From Discostella pseudostelligera (lineage: Eukaryota; Bacillariophyta; Thalassiosirophyceae; Thalassiosirales; Thalassiosiraceae), in the NCBI GenBank assembly GCA_036940085.1, contig JALLBK010000030.1, forward strand, positions 1-51,304: 51,304 bases of DNA, written 5' to 3'. Within the stretch, counting starts at the first letter, position 1; every line of letters starts with the position of its first letter. A program made the position numbers and the translations under genes. The notes below the pieces were generated by a model. It was given only the letters and a program-made list of their open reading frames with translations, did no database searches and was not told the origin of the DNA. This document shows, piece after piece, positions 22,140 through 33,700 of this stretch.

Positions 22140-23800
22140 TTAGTACTTGGAGCAAAATTGTTCATAGTGATCTCGAATTTTCTCCACAACGGTTCTGCTC
22201 TCTGGTGATAAAAACGTGGTTCGGAAGCCATACCTCCCTGCTTTTTGCCCAAATCCAGATGCAGGCACAACGCAGATGCCTGTGGACTGTAGCAAGTCCA
22301 GCGCATAAAGCGTATCCGGAGAGAAGCCCAACTCCTTTGATGCTTCAACGACGCCATGCGGCAGCTGGACGCTTGGAAAGCAGTACATTGCACCAGTGGC
22401 AGGTTGACACGAGAATCCAGGTATGCTATCCAATCCTTTGCTCATAACCATCGCACGTTCCTTTAACCCCTCAAAGACGGCCCGCTTCTCTGCTACGTGT
22501 GATTCGTATGACACATCTCCTGGGTTTGGACCATGGCACATCAAGCTGACCATCGCTTGACCAGGAGCATTCGAGCATAACTTGCTCGCGGCCAATTTGT
22601 ACAGGATTTCATTTACATCTTCATCAATTCCCACTAGCTCGACATAGCCCCCGCGTTGGCCGCATTCTCCATGTACTCCTTTCGACACAGAGTGGAATGA
22701 ACACAGCTGAATTGCATCCTCTGCGATCAACCCCATTTCATCCGCAGCTCGTCTACAGGAAAAGAATGCATCGCCTTCCCGATAGACATTCTCTTGATAA
22801 ACTTCGTCGGATAATAGCACAATGTTGTGTCGAGCGCAGAACATAACGACGTCCTTCACTTCATCACTTGACAGCACTTGACCAGTGGGGTTTCCTGGGT
22901 TAATCAAAACCAGCCCGACTACGTTGATTCCCTTTGCCTCGGCATCCGCCAACGATCGCTCGAGCTCTTCCATATTCAGACCCCAATTGGAATCCTCGTT
23001 GAGATAATAACCTACTTTGTGCCCACCTAATAGATCGAGTGTTGCGCTATATAGAGGATATTGAGGAATTGGAGTCATGATCCCACAACTAGAATCCTTA
23101 ATCAAAGCCGTCATGAGCATAACAATTGCCTCGCTTGCACCAGCGGTCAGGAAGATGTTTTCGATATCGATACTGCCTGGCTCTGCACCGTCTCGCCGTT
23201 CAATAAACCGTGCCACATCCATTCGAAACTGCCTCACGCCCTTGGAATGGGTGTAGGCACCAATACCATATCCCTCCAACGCCTGCTTCATCGATCTGGC
23301 GCGTTCGATTGCGTCCTCTGGAAACATCTGCGATGCGTTTGGATGATCAATCCCAAGGGCGTCGGGTAGTTGAAGTAGCGCCATCACCTGACGTGGCCAC
23401 GTGATGGCCTTTTGGCCTACAGCATGCGGATTTCCGATGTTGGTGTAGACGATATGATCAAAAGGAAATTTGACCCCCGAAGTGGAGATGCCCTTCCTTT
23501 GATTGTGCAATTCCTGAGTGATCCTATCAGCCTCTATTGCAATCTTGCCTCTTACGGCATATTCCATGGTTTTGAGGTTCTCGGAGATGCTATCGATGGT
23601 GAGGCGTTTGCGTCTTGGAATCGACGACAATACGTTTGTCGACGCATCTGCAATGTGTGCGAAGACCGATGACACAACATGTGAATATTGAGACGACCAA
23701 AACAGAAAACTAGTAACTGATGGTACGGTTAAATAATCTTACCTCCAAGCACATGATGACCGGCAGTCGAGGCGAACGCTGCCCTCAATATGGACAGCAT
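22140..23800 (-). CDS. Alanine aminotransferase (probably mitochondrial)
   Basis: PLP enzyme exchanging the amino group between alanine and 2-oxoglutarate. Two minus-strand exons, 23800-23743 and 23647-22140, join in phase 1 (G|AT, Asp) to 521 residues. The large ORF alone has no ATG at its start, which is why an upstream exon beginning MLSILRAAFASTAGHH is proposed; that stretch is mitochondrial-leader-like. Family motifs in order: KTMEYAVRGKI, FTNIGNP-type YTNIGNPHAVGQ, GYGIGAYTHSKG, TAGASEAI, MTPIPQYPLYSA, LINPGNPTGQVLS, LSDEVYQENVY, and FHSVSKGVHGECGQRGGYVEL with the PLP lysine in SVSKG. The C-terminal PASGFGQK and FRTTFL also fit alanine aminotransferases; the related glyoxylate enzymes cannot be ruled out. 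Its 3' end is 29 bases from the stop of the convergent DUF6816-like gene. Confidence 0.9.
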
Positions 23801-24340
23801 GATCGCACCGAAGAGTGCGGTATTATTATTTCTCCAGCATCGAGATGGCGACGAAGACGTCTGGTGCTGGTGGTGATTTCCAGAGCCGAGGTTTTGATGA
23901 GACATGATCCTCGATGATTTAAAACGAACGACGGTTCAGCAATACGGCTCAAAGCACAGAGAGTAGATATTCAGCCCCGGAAATTGTAGCAGGAGGTAAG
24001 TAGGAGCGGGTGGCGGGTGGCGGGTGCGATAGTTTGGTTTTGGCAACCATCGTCATCGTCGGCGTCGGTCGGTGTTCGCTCGTGTGTTGTGTGTTGTGGT
24101 GCACTTTCACGACGTACGGGGGACGGACAGATGGACCACAATGCTTCCACGTGAAATGCACAAGATCGAGTCTCCCGCCACTTCACTACCATACCACACG
24201 TGAATCGAGTCATCCTCTCCCGCCAAAACCGGCATCATCCATGCATATTATTATGCACGACGGTAGTAGATCGTAACATCGTAGTAGGGTCGACGGCTCC
24301 ATCTCTCTTTGCGGAGCGGAGCGCAATATCGTGGAGCATC
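23801..24340. promoter_or_regulatory. Divergent promoter region, alanine aminotransferase / DUF92 gene
   Basis: About 540 bases. CTCCCGCC occurs at 24172-24179 and 24217-24224 (the second followed by AAAACC), and cores ACGTG occur near 24149 and 24198. No ORF here is convincing. Confidence 0.45.
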
Positions 24341-25441
24341 ATGAATCGTTGCACCTTGCTATTCTTGGTTCTTCTCGTATCATCGGCGTCAAGCTTTTCG
24401 AACCCATCACAAACAAGCAGACATAAAGTCACTGCGGTCGACAACATCAACATGCCGCAACATTCATCACCGCCACTTTTCTCATCGGCATTCGCCGCGG
24501 CTCCGACATCCGACATAATACGAACAACTGCTGGTGTGATCCTTGCCCGACGTATCTCCAACAGTGGTTTGCGAAAACGATCTCTATCAAAATCGGGTGC
24601 TCTATCGGCATTCATTGTTGCATCGTTGTCACTAGCTACGTCGTGGCGAAATGGCATTACTCTATTGGCATTTTATTGGACTTCCTCCAAATTGACAAGA
24701 CTTGGATCAAAAATAAAATCAAAATTTGAGGAGGGTGTAACAGAGGGTGGTGAGAGGGGTGCAGGTCAAGTTTTAGCTTGCTCACTAATCGGGGTGATCT
24801 GCGCTTGCATTCGAAGAGTAGTTGTGGGAAGAGATGGACCCTTGCTCTTTGGTGCCGGTTCAGTATCTTCTTCTCTGGCACTGTTAGGAGATCAGCTCAC
24901 TTTGGCCTACGTTGCCTTCTTTGCATGTTGTGCTGGAGACACATGGGCATCTGAGCTGGGTATACTCTCGAAATCTCCACCACGGCTAATAACAAAGCCG
25001 TGGCAAATAGTCAAACCGGGAAGAAATGGAGGTGTATCGCTCGTAGGGTTAGGTGCAAGCGCAGCAGGAGGAATGCTAATGGGGTTGCTTCATGGTGTGT
25101 TTGTTCCGGGGGGTATTGCTTCGTTATTACCCTTCATACCAACATCGATTACCGATTCGCTGACATTAGCACAATTGCAACGAGAGGTGGCTGTTCTCAC
25201 ATTTGTTGGATTCTTGGGTGGCTTTGGAGGCTCTTTACTGGATAGTCTACTCGGAGCGACAATACAAGCAACATATTATGATGAAAGCGCAAAGAAAATT
25301 GTGAAACGTCCCGGCCCTAATGTGAGGAACTTGGGCGGGTGGGGGTTCCTCTCGAATGAAATGGTAAATGTTCTATCTACTGCACTCTCAGCGCTGGTGG
25401 CTGCATTAGTTGCTCGGCCTATATTGAATAATCTTTACTAG
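24341..25441 (+). CDS. DUF92/TMEM19-family membrane protein with plastid-type leader
   Basis: 366 residues from ATG 24341 (an in-frame upstream ATG at 24200 would bury the signal peptide). The leader MNRCTLLFLVLLVSSASSFSNP has a signal peptide whose cleavage context ASSF resembles the ASAF motif of diatom plastid proteins. The body holds about six hydrophobic helices and the family blocks FFACCAGDTWASELGILS, PRLITKPWQIVKPGRNGGVSL, FLGGFGGSLLDSLLGATIQ and FLSNEMVNVLSTALSAL. The family includes TMEM19, plant PGR and the plastid phytyl-phosphate kinase VTE6, which recycles phytol into tocopherol and phylloquinone. The plastid leader favours a VTE6-like role, but the C-terminal NEMVN..ST block is equally TMEM19-like. 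Confidence 0.7.
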   Translation: MNRCTLLFLVLLVSSASSFSNPSQTSRHKVTAVDNINMPQHSSPPLFSSAFAAAPTSDIIRTTAGVILARRISNSGLRKRSLSKSGALSAFIVASLSLATSWRNGITLLAFYWTSSKLTRLGSKIKSKFEEGVTEGGERGAGQVLACSLIGVICACIRRVVVGRDGPLLFGAGSVSSSLALLGDQLTLAYVAFFACCAGDTWASELGILSKSPPRLITKPWQIVKPGRNGGVSLVGLGASAAGGMLMGLLHGVFVPGGIASLLPFIPTSITDSLTLAQLQREVAVLTFVGFLGGFGGSLLDSLLGATIQATYYDESAKKIVKRPGPNVRNLGGWGFLSNEMVNVLSTALSALVAALVARPILNNLY

Positions 25442-25486
25442 TTTCTGCTATAGTTGATGATATTATTGTCGTTGATGTATATTCGG

Positions 25487-26020
25487 TTATCGAGAATCAA
25501 AGGATGCAATCATATTGTCCAAGTCATTCATCAGTTTTACAATTCCATTCGACATGCGTTTCTTCCTCTGCTTTACTTCCTCATCCGAATGTGACTTTAT
25601 AGAATCTATCTTCGCCGCAAGTTTATCCAGATTATTGCTAAATATTCCAATTTGTGTTCGTAATTCAGGATTGTGTTGAAATATCGATGAGTTCTCAGTA
25701 TTTTCTGACGGCGATGAATTTATATTTTCATCATCGACACTCTCCAATCGTATCCTCTCGACAGAAACTTCAATTTGCTCTAATTCTTGAACCGATTTGG
25801 CCATGTGTATTTCAACCCCGTCCAATTCATCCATGGATTGTCGCAATTGCGGCGGCAGATAATCGCCCAACCATACCCATCGCGCGATGCCCCCTATTCC
25901 TCGTCTACGGCGATAGGAGGTCGCGATGGACTTTCGTTGATGAAGGAGTATGCCCGTGACGAGGATAGTCCCTGCAGTGAGCGATGCTGTTCTTAGAGAT
26001 ATTATCGGTGATGCTGCCAT
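25487..26020 (-). CDS. Small membrane-anchored coiled-coil protein, unknown
   Basis: 177 residues, single exon, ATG 26020. A hydrophobic segment at about 11-27 (ASLTAGTILVTGILLH) is followed by a basic patch (RRRRGIGG) and the unusual aromatic block IARWVWLGDYLPPQLRQSMDELD. The rest is polar, with heptad-like helices at about 65-95 and 125-175 rich in Glu, Lys and Ile/Leu. One membrane helix with a long soluble tail could sit in a mitochondrial or ER membrane. I do not recognise the family. It converges with the DUF92 gene, 45 bases stop to stop. Confidence 0.55.
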   Translation of the reverse strand: MAASPIISLRTASLTAGTILVTGILLHQRKSIATSYRRRRGIGGIARWVWLGDYLPPQLRQSMDELDGVEIHMAKSVQELEQIEVSVERIRLESVDDENINSSPSENTENSSIFQHNPELRTQIGIFSNNLDKLAAKIDSIKSHSDEEVKQRKKRMSNGIVKLMNDLDNMIASFDSR

Positions 26021-26231
26021 AGTCTCGATTGCATTCTATTGCATTGCAGTTGCCCTACTACTACTAGCAGAAGGAGCTCGCGTCCACCGCCGCCGCCCAC
26101 CATGGTGGATGTTGCTGCATCTGCCTGACGACAGCCATACACGCGGTCTGTTGTGGCCTTGGCTCACTCTGCATAGGAATCAATACAATCTTCTGCACTC
26201 AAGGAATGTGTGGCTGTGGTGGAAGGGGTTG

Positions 26232-26278
26232 TTTTGGCGGGAACGTATGTGAAGCTGCGATCGATCGATCGATCGACG
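26232..26278 (+). promoter_or_regulatory. Bipartite upstream element: E2F-like site plus GATC repeat
   Basis: TTTTGGCGGGAA (26232-26243) is followed 13 bases later by GCGATCGATCGATCGATCGA (26257-26276), ending about 75 bases before ATG 26351. This repeats the order seen upstream of the Asp-tRNA synthetase gene. The rest of the 330-base spacer shows no gene. Confidence 0.5.
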
Positions 26279-26350
26279 CACTCATTCATCGCTCTCATTC
26301 TCATTTGGTATCTAGCAAGAGCATCAAACAAACAAAATCAATCATCAACC

Positions 26351-27580
26351 ATGGCCGACACCGCCGCCTTCTTCGCCCAGAAGAAGCTAAAGAAGAAGAA
26401 ATTCAAGGCCTTCAACGCCAACAAAATCGATGCCTCTGCCGTTGTTTCCACTACTCAAGCGCACGTCGACGCGCCGGAAATTTCATTGGACGATGTGACC
26501 ACATCACTGGGCGGGTTGAGTTCGTTGTCGTTGGGTCTCGAGGGCGGCGTAGGTGGTGCATTGAGCAGCGGTGACGATCAATGGGCAGACACTCAGGGTG
26601 GAGGATGGGGCAGTAAAAAGAAGGGTGCCGCCGCCTCGGCAGCATCAGTGGTGGCGGGAACTGGGGCGGATAGCAAGGTTGCTGAACTACTCGACATGCA
26701 GGCCCTCAATGCCAAACGCAATGTACAGGATGATGTCGCGGAACGATTGCGAATCGAGGAGACAAAGGCAGCGTTAGCCCGTGCCAAAGAGGGCATGGCC
26801 AAGGAGGCGGAGCGATTGGCTGCCGAGAAAGCTGAGAAGGAGGCCAAGGCCGCGGCGCGTGCTGAGGCTCGTGCTGAGAGCAGCGCCACCTCTGCCTTGG
26901 GAGGGTCGGGAGCTGGTGGCAAATGGGTTCCATCTTTCCGAAGTACTGCGTCCTCCTCCTCCGGAACTGGATCCAGCATTCGTGGACCAGTATCCATGGG
27001 TGGTGTTGGTTCTGGATTCCAAAAATCAGTCGACATGTCCAATGACGAATTATTTCCAGACTTGGCCGCTGCTGATCAAATACTGACCGAGAGGGAGAAG
27101 CAATTGAAGGCTGAACAGGACAGGATGGCATCATCATCCCAGTCGTCTGTTCGTGCTCCAGATGGGTGGGGATCGAGAATGATGACGGGATCATCTGCAT
27201 CTGCATCGGCTTCATCTCCGCAAAGAAAGCCACTTGTTTTGTCAAAACCGTTGACGGAGAGGAAACCACTCAACTTGGCTCCACCGAGTAAAAAGAAGGA
27301 GGAGGATGTCGAACCAGCAGCAGCAGCAGAGGCAGCAGAGGCAGTGGCGAAGGAAGAAGAGAAAGTGGCGGTCGAAACGGAGCCATCAGTGCCAGAGTCA
27401 GAGGTTGAGGGAACAACTACTGCAGAGTCGACTGAACTCGCTTCAGAGTCCACTACTGCTGTCGCAGACGCAGCTCCTGCGGCCACGACAACATCTGCTC
27501 CAGAGAAGTCAACAGCGCCAGCGCCAGTACTAAAGAAGAAGAAAAAGAAGGATTTGTCTACATTTAAGGCCAAATCCTAA
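26351..27580 (+). CDS. CDV3-like low-complexity protein
   Basis: 409 residues from ATG 26351 (ACCATGG-type context). The N-terminus ADTAAFFAQKKLKKKKFKAF resembles the FFAKRDKKKKK start of CDV3 homologues. Further matches are an acidic tryptophan motif (DDQWADTQGGGW), a Lys/Glu/Ala coiled coil at about 120-180 (EERLRIEETKAALARAKE-like), GGKWVPSFRST, and a DMSNDELFPDLAAAD block comparable to the SDTQFPSL motif of CDV3. The C-terminal third is Ala/Glu/Thr-rich and ends in KKKKKKDLSTFKAKS. Function is unknown even in animals. Composition could mislead, so the family call is tentative; that it is a real gene is well supported by frame length and start context. Confidence 0.5.
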   Translation: MADTAAFFAQKKLKKKKFKAFNANKIDASAVVSTTQAHVDAPEISLDDVTTSLGGLSSLSLGLEGGVGGALSSGDDQWADTQGGGWGSKKKGAAASAASVVAGTGADSKVAELLDMQALNAKRNVQDDVAERLRIEETKAALARAKEGMAKEAERLAAEKAEKEAKAAARAEARAESSATSALGGSGAGGKWVPSFRSTASSSSGTGSSIRGPVSMGGVGSGFQKSVDMSNDELFPDLAAADQILTEREKQLKAEQDRMASSSQSSVRAPDGWGSRMMTGSSASASASSPQRKPLVLSKPLTERKPLNLAPPSKKKEEDVEPAAAAEAAEAVAKEEEKVAVETEPSVPESEVEGTTTAESTELASESTTAVADAAPAATTTSAPEKSTAPAPVLKKKKKKDLSTFKAKS

Positions 27581-27716
27581 AACGCATGCTATGCAATAGC
27601 TTGAAGGGGGATTTGCAATTGGGGATGAATAAACGGGTATGTTTTGGCTATGAAACATGTAAAATATACCGCAATATTCAATGATACGGCATGTCTCGGC
27701 AAATATTGATTTGTAT

Positions 27717-30700
27717 TCATGTCAGACCACGCATGAAGCCTGCCACAGATAAACTAGAATATTCCTTTGTCGTGGCATCATCCAAATAACTTAGCACACT
27801 GTCCCCTTCCACCTCACCCGGGCTTGATGAGGTCATCGATGTATTGCTGCGACAGGTGAAAATATCCAACAATCGATCAGTACCCATACTGTACATGGTC
27901 GAATTCTCTGCATTTACAACTGCCTCACTCGTAGCCTGTTTGCGTCGTTGCAATTCCATAATTTTCTCTTCAATGGTATTGCTTGTTATGAGACGATAGA
28001 CATTCACAGATTTCGTCTGACCTATACGATGGGCACGGTCCATCGCTTGTAAATCGACGAAGGGATTCCAATCTGGCTCGAGGAAGATAACTTTATCTGC
28101 TCCTGTAGAATTTGGGGAAAAAGAAGAATGAGTAAGTCAGGTGTGCCATGTGCAATAGAGCATACTCAGGCGTCACAACATGCACCTACCCGTCAGGTTG
28201 AGCCCCAGTCCTCCAACTTTGGTCGTTAGTAGCAGGACTTTGATGTTTGAGTCTTGATTAAATCGATCAGCAATAGTGATTCGTTCCTTGGTTGGAACTT
28301 TTCCATCCAGTCTAAGGTACTGCAGAGATGGCATGTGTGGCTCGAAGAGCAATCTCTCAACTATATCCAGACTTTGTGTAAACTGTGCGAAGATGAGACA
28401 TTTCGACGAATTTGCGGCTTGCTCAGGGAAATCGGAGACCTCAAAGGTATTGTCGTTATCAGTTCCCAAGTAGTCAATATCACTTGTGTCATCGGAAATA
28501 GATTCATTGGCATCCAGCAAGAAGCCAGATGCATCATTGTCCGCTGCTGTGATTTCAGGCTCTGCAATACCGGCATGACGTAGAAGGTCGTTCAATACCG
28601 ACAATTTGCCAGAACAATCAAGACGTGTTACAGAACGAGGACAATCATCATATGCCGTAGAAAGAGATTTACTCTTGGAAGCAAATAGAGAGTGGAGAAG
28701 CGGATGCGTGCAAATCAGTCTCAATTGAAGCAGTGACGTGAGAACGTCACTCCCTAACTTCGGCGGGTGTGCAACATCTCCCGATGACCAAACCTCCGTG
28801 TTGTCAAGAGAGTTCATTACAATATCGAGAGCTTCCTTCGTCCCAGATGCATTCAGCACTTGCTGATACATGGTATGTTGTTGGCAACTCAATGTGCAAG
28901 GCACATCTGTAATTATCTTCGGTGGCAACTCTCTCATTACTTGAGACTTTTCACGACGAAGAACAAATGGAAGTACTTGTTGATGTAGAATTTTCAAGCT
29001 CTCCATGCCCTGATTGATGTCTGCTGAAGATGCATCGGATCCTTGACTTTTCACGATGGGTTTAACAAATTCTTTGACGAAACTTGATTCATTGCCTAAG
29101 AAATTCGGCATGAGGAAGTCAAAGGTGGCCCACATCTCATGCACATTGTTCTGAATGGGAGTTCCTTCGGGAGTTAAGGGAGAGATCGACATTAATTTGA
29201 TGCACTCGTAAAACGGAAATCTTTGTAATATGCATTGTACTCACCAGTTAAGATTAATTTGTGGCAAGCTTTTAGGCGCCGAGAAGCTTTGGAAGTAGCT
29301 GATAAAGGCAAAAGGATTCAATACGTTAGTGCACTGCAACTCGTTGATACCACTTTCCAGGGATTAGCGAATACTTACAGGTCTTTGGATTCTTAACCAA
29401 GTGACCCTCGTCCAAAATGCACCATTCCCAGAATACACCGTCTAGTTTGTCGGCATCAGTCCTCAATACCGAATAACTGGTAACAACAATATTACTCTGG
29501 TGGAGCCTTTCCTTCCATGCTACGCGTCGAGCTTTTGCGCTCCCTGTAAAGTCAAAGGGATTGAATACTTGGTTGGATGGAAAGAACCGTTTGATTTCAC
29601 TCATCCAATGGCCGACTACTGATGCCGGACACACCACCAACGACTTCTTGCTACTGAGCGAGTTCGAAGACGCGCAGTCCTTGCTCTCGCCAGATTCGCC
29701 ATGATGTGAAATGGCCACGGCGATTAAACTCGTCAAGGTCTTACCGAGTCCCATGTCGTCACATAACGCACCATTCAAGTGAACATCTGCTAGAAAGCTC
29801 AACCAAGCAATGCCTTCCATCTGATACGGGCGTAAAGTGGTGCCACTCTTTTTAAGATGCGCGAGAACAATATCAGGCACATCACAGGGAGGTAATGGCT
29901 TCCCGAGAATCAAATGACGAACGACACTACTTGTCTGGTCATTCCCGCATTCATCAACGTGCCCTGCCGCAAGTGGTGCAATTCGAACAAGTATTGCAAA
30001 AGAGAAGGCTGCCAATCTTGAGCACTCTTCAACTGAATCTGTCATTGAACGCATGGCGGTGGGCAACAGTTCCAAAACATAGGGAGCTGCGAGGACCTCA
30101 AAGTCATGAAGTATCGACAAAAGAAGTTTGGAGGCTCCTAATCTGCGCTGATCATTTTGCATATCCGATATGTTCAAAAGAAGTGTTGGCTTCACCTGGT
30201 CCATAGTCGCGTTAAAATCAATCTGGCACAAGTGCAGTACAGACCGACAGGCTTGATCATGTAGGGCCTCGAAGCCACTGGTGCAAGCAATATCAACTGC
30301 GGACGTCACGAATGATTCAAGTACCCATGTGAAGGAGGAACAACCTTTCGACATTGATCTCGAAACGACGTTGAGCATGTGAGTAGAATTGGTGATTTCT
30401 TCTTCTGAACTGTTCGGATAATTGTCATCCATTAATGACATAAGCCTTTGCCATAACGGAGATAAATCTTCGACCCTTTCAGTTCCGACAAGTAATTCAA
30501 TGACATGCTCAGCACCTTTCTGATTGGAATCGCTGCTGCATGCCAGATTGCATACGTTATCCAAAAGCTTGTCTCGTGCTTTGCTGTGCAAAGGATTCAT
30601 TGAGAGCATCGACACCAGTTTCGAAATGTAACGACATGTTTCACCTCTCCGGAAGTCAGATTCTTCGTTTTTCAACGATGTCATTAATGCACGGATCAAA

Positions 30701-33700
30701 GGCGTGACTTTTGGTGGTAGATGCTGACACCCACACGCGATGATGGCACCAGATATTGTTACAGCCAATCTCATCAACGGTTTAGTCAGCGATGTATTGA
30801 CGGCTTTGTGTAGATCTAGCAGATTTATTCCTCGTTGTTCGAACGCCTTGGTCCATATCTGGACAACAGCCTTTGATGAGAGACGATGCGCAGAGTTTAG
30901 TGATAGAGAAAGCCCATGATCACAGATAGACTGCATGATCGGATCATCGAGCACTCTGCTAAAGACTGGGTTCTCAACTAGTCTAGTGCACATCGGCGTA
31001 GAGTCAAACGTATTTAGCATTGATGGAAAGTACTGCGAAAAGAATGGGAGGTCACCACTCCCATGGCCAGTGGAAATCGAACTGACTGATGATGCTATTA
31101 CGGTGTGTAGCAAATAACCTGCTTCACATTGAGAAAACCAGGGTGATTCCTTGCGAGTTGTCAAACACGACGTAGGTGAGTCAAGTAAATAGCAACAACT
31201 CACACGTGGATCATTGCAAATGTCTTACCAAAGCAGAGCCAATGGTATTTGTAAGGAAACAAGGTTGACTTTCAGAATAAATCTTTATGAAGACAAGAGC
31301 AAGAGCTTGCGCGGATGCGACCCTGAAACAGAATGCATATTCTCCAAAACCGACTGTGGCAACTACCCTTTTCAATTGGTGTGAACGACCAGGATTCATC
31401 TTTTCATCTTTGGTTGGTTCCACCGTCATAATGATATCAAAATATCGAAGAACCAATGTGGCGAAGCACTCATCAACAACTGTTTGAGCGGCTGTCGAAT
31501 ATGATTCAGTGAGAAGAGCAAGCGCGGCCACTACTGCAAGCCATGCTTGATCTCTCTTGTTGGAAAGTGTCCCACCAGAGGACTCCATTTCGCCGCAAAA
31601 TTCCTTCTCAGCGGCGCAGAAATATTCAGGAATGTAATAGGTTTCGAATAACTTGGTGAGAATCCGACACAGTGCAGTAGTACAACCAGCAATGGATTGA
31701 AGATGAACTGAATCGCTTTCCGACTTGATTGAACTTTCGCCGTCCAGGATGGTATTTGAGATTGGTTCTGCAACCACACTAAGCGCACTGAAACATGCTG
31801 TTTTGACGTTGGTTGAATCGTCATCAATATATTCGATTAGCTTGTGCAACACGGAATCAAGCGAAATAGATCCTCTCATCTCTTGTAGACACAACACGAA
31901 AGTGTCGCACCGTCGCGATAGCAATTCAGCGAGTAGTTGCAATAGATCAGCAGCGCACGACGTTACACCGCTCCTGATTTGTATGATTGCTTGCCATAAT
32001 GGCTGGGATGATTCTTTCACAATATCGACAGAATGAATACTTGTATCCAGGAGCAAAGTTTGTTGTATCACTTGCGCAGCAACAGCTCGATTGTCATCGC
32101 TAGAATCAGAGAGCCCACGTATGGATTGCTTGATGAGATTGTTGAGTACTGAATAGCGATGAGGATCGTTCTCTTGTAATTCCATATTGGTGTGTCCGGA
32201 GAGCGGTCGTAACGTTTGTGCAACAACATTTCCTCCAGTCAGTGATGGCTTCGTTAGCTTCCCACTCCCATGTGAATTAAATAATTTCATGGCGCAGATG
32301 TACTTCCATGCGAGCAAAACACCATGTCGTATTTCCCATCCTTTGTTCCCTATTTGCTCCGCTCTGGGATATTTTCCTGCGTACAGCTGACTTAGCAAAT
32401 CGTGAGCAAGTCGGCAAGTATCGGGACAGGCAGCTTCCAAGAGCAATGCTATGATTTGGGCAGCCATCTCTCGAACAGGAGCAACCACTGCGCCACTAGC
32501 AATGTTATCTGCATCATCTGCATCGTTGTCGCATGAGGAGGTACCCGAAAAGTCGGAAAATTTATCCAATACCAACATGCAGATACACCGAGCTAAAATA
32601 TCGTGTGGCCAGTTGCCAAACTTCCTTGCCTTGCTCTCGGCGTTTTTCGTTGCTGACTTGCTCGTATCCATCCTTGATGGTAACGTATCATGAACCCTCC
32701 ATGCACGGAGGAGTGCCATTGTTCCCAGGAGGGCACCGTGTCGGACTGTCCAATCAGGGTCAAACGTCCTATACGCAAGTTCCGAGCCTAATAAAGTTTG
32801 TGGATTGCGGTGACGACGTCTACGTTGAGCGCGATCGTAGCTATCGCAATCATCCACTTCGGAATTATTGCTTTCTAGAACAAGCAGCGCCCGTATGCTC
32901 ATGCCTCTGCAATCATTAGGTTGGTTGTTATTCTTTGATTCTGGACGATCCGCCGATAGGGATGTTTTGGATCGTTTTGCATTTCCTACCTGCCTACTCC
33001 GGTTGTCATTAGTCTTTCCACCACGCTTTTTTGTAGGTGCTAGATCATCATCATCTACGATATCATCAATAATTCGACGTTTCTTGACATTTGCTGACGA
33101 TGCGACTTTGTCGGGAACCGCCGAGCTATCCTCATGTCCTACGTCGGCGATAATTGGAGCATTCAGAATACCTCCCAGACCAAGCCGTCTTGCCAATATT
33201 TGCCTCTGCAATGCCACGCGTCTCATCAAAAATGATCGACGCAACATCGAGTAGTCAGAGTTATCATCTTTTGATTGCGTATGGTCTAATGCAGCCGCAT
33301 CAAGATTTTGCATGGCTGCCCTCTCACGAATGTATTCGTTAACCTCGTCATCGCAGTCCCAATTGTATGACTCTCCCGATGACGACAAGAGAAGCCTGCC
33401 ACGTTGTACCACTGTATCTAATTGATTCGGTGCGTGTCTTTTATCATTCTCAGATGATGTCACAGTGGCATCAACATCGCATACTACTTGCTCATCTTTG
33501 ACGTTGTGATTATTGCAGATGGTGTTGCACCGATGAAGATCGTACACATTCATCCACAGAGAGATATCTTCGCCACTGTGCTGCGACTTTGGTACATTTC
33601 TTTCGTTGTCGCCATCGGAAACACCATTATCCATGTCGCTTTCATCTCCCCCCTCAAAGAAATGACGACGATCTTCCAATGGAAGACACCGTGCTACGCG

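Noticed and set aside
26593..27573. Several antisense ORFs opposite the CDV3-like gene
   Set aside because: The region is low complexity (Ala, Ser, Glu, Lys), which keeps the other frames open; their products are repetitive and have no domain.
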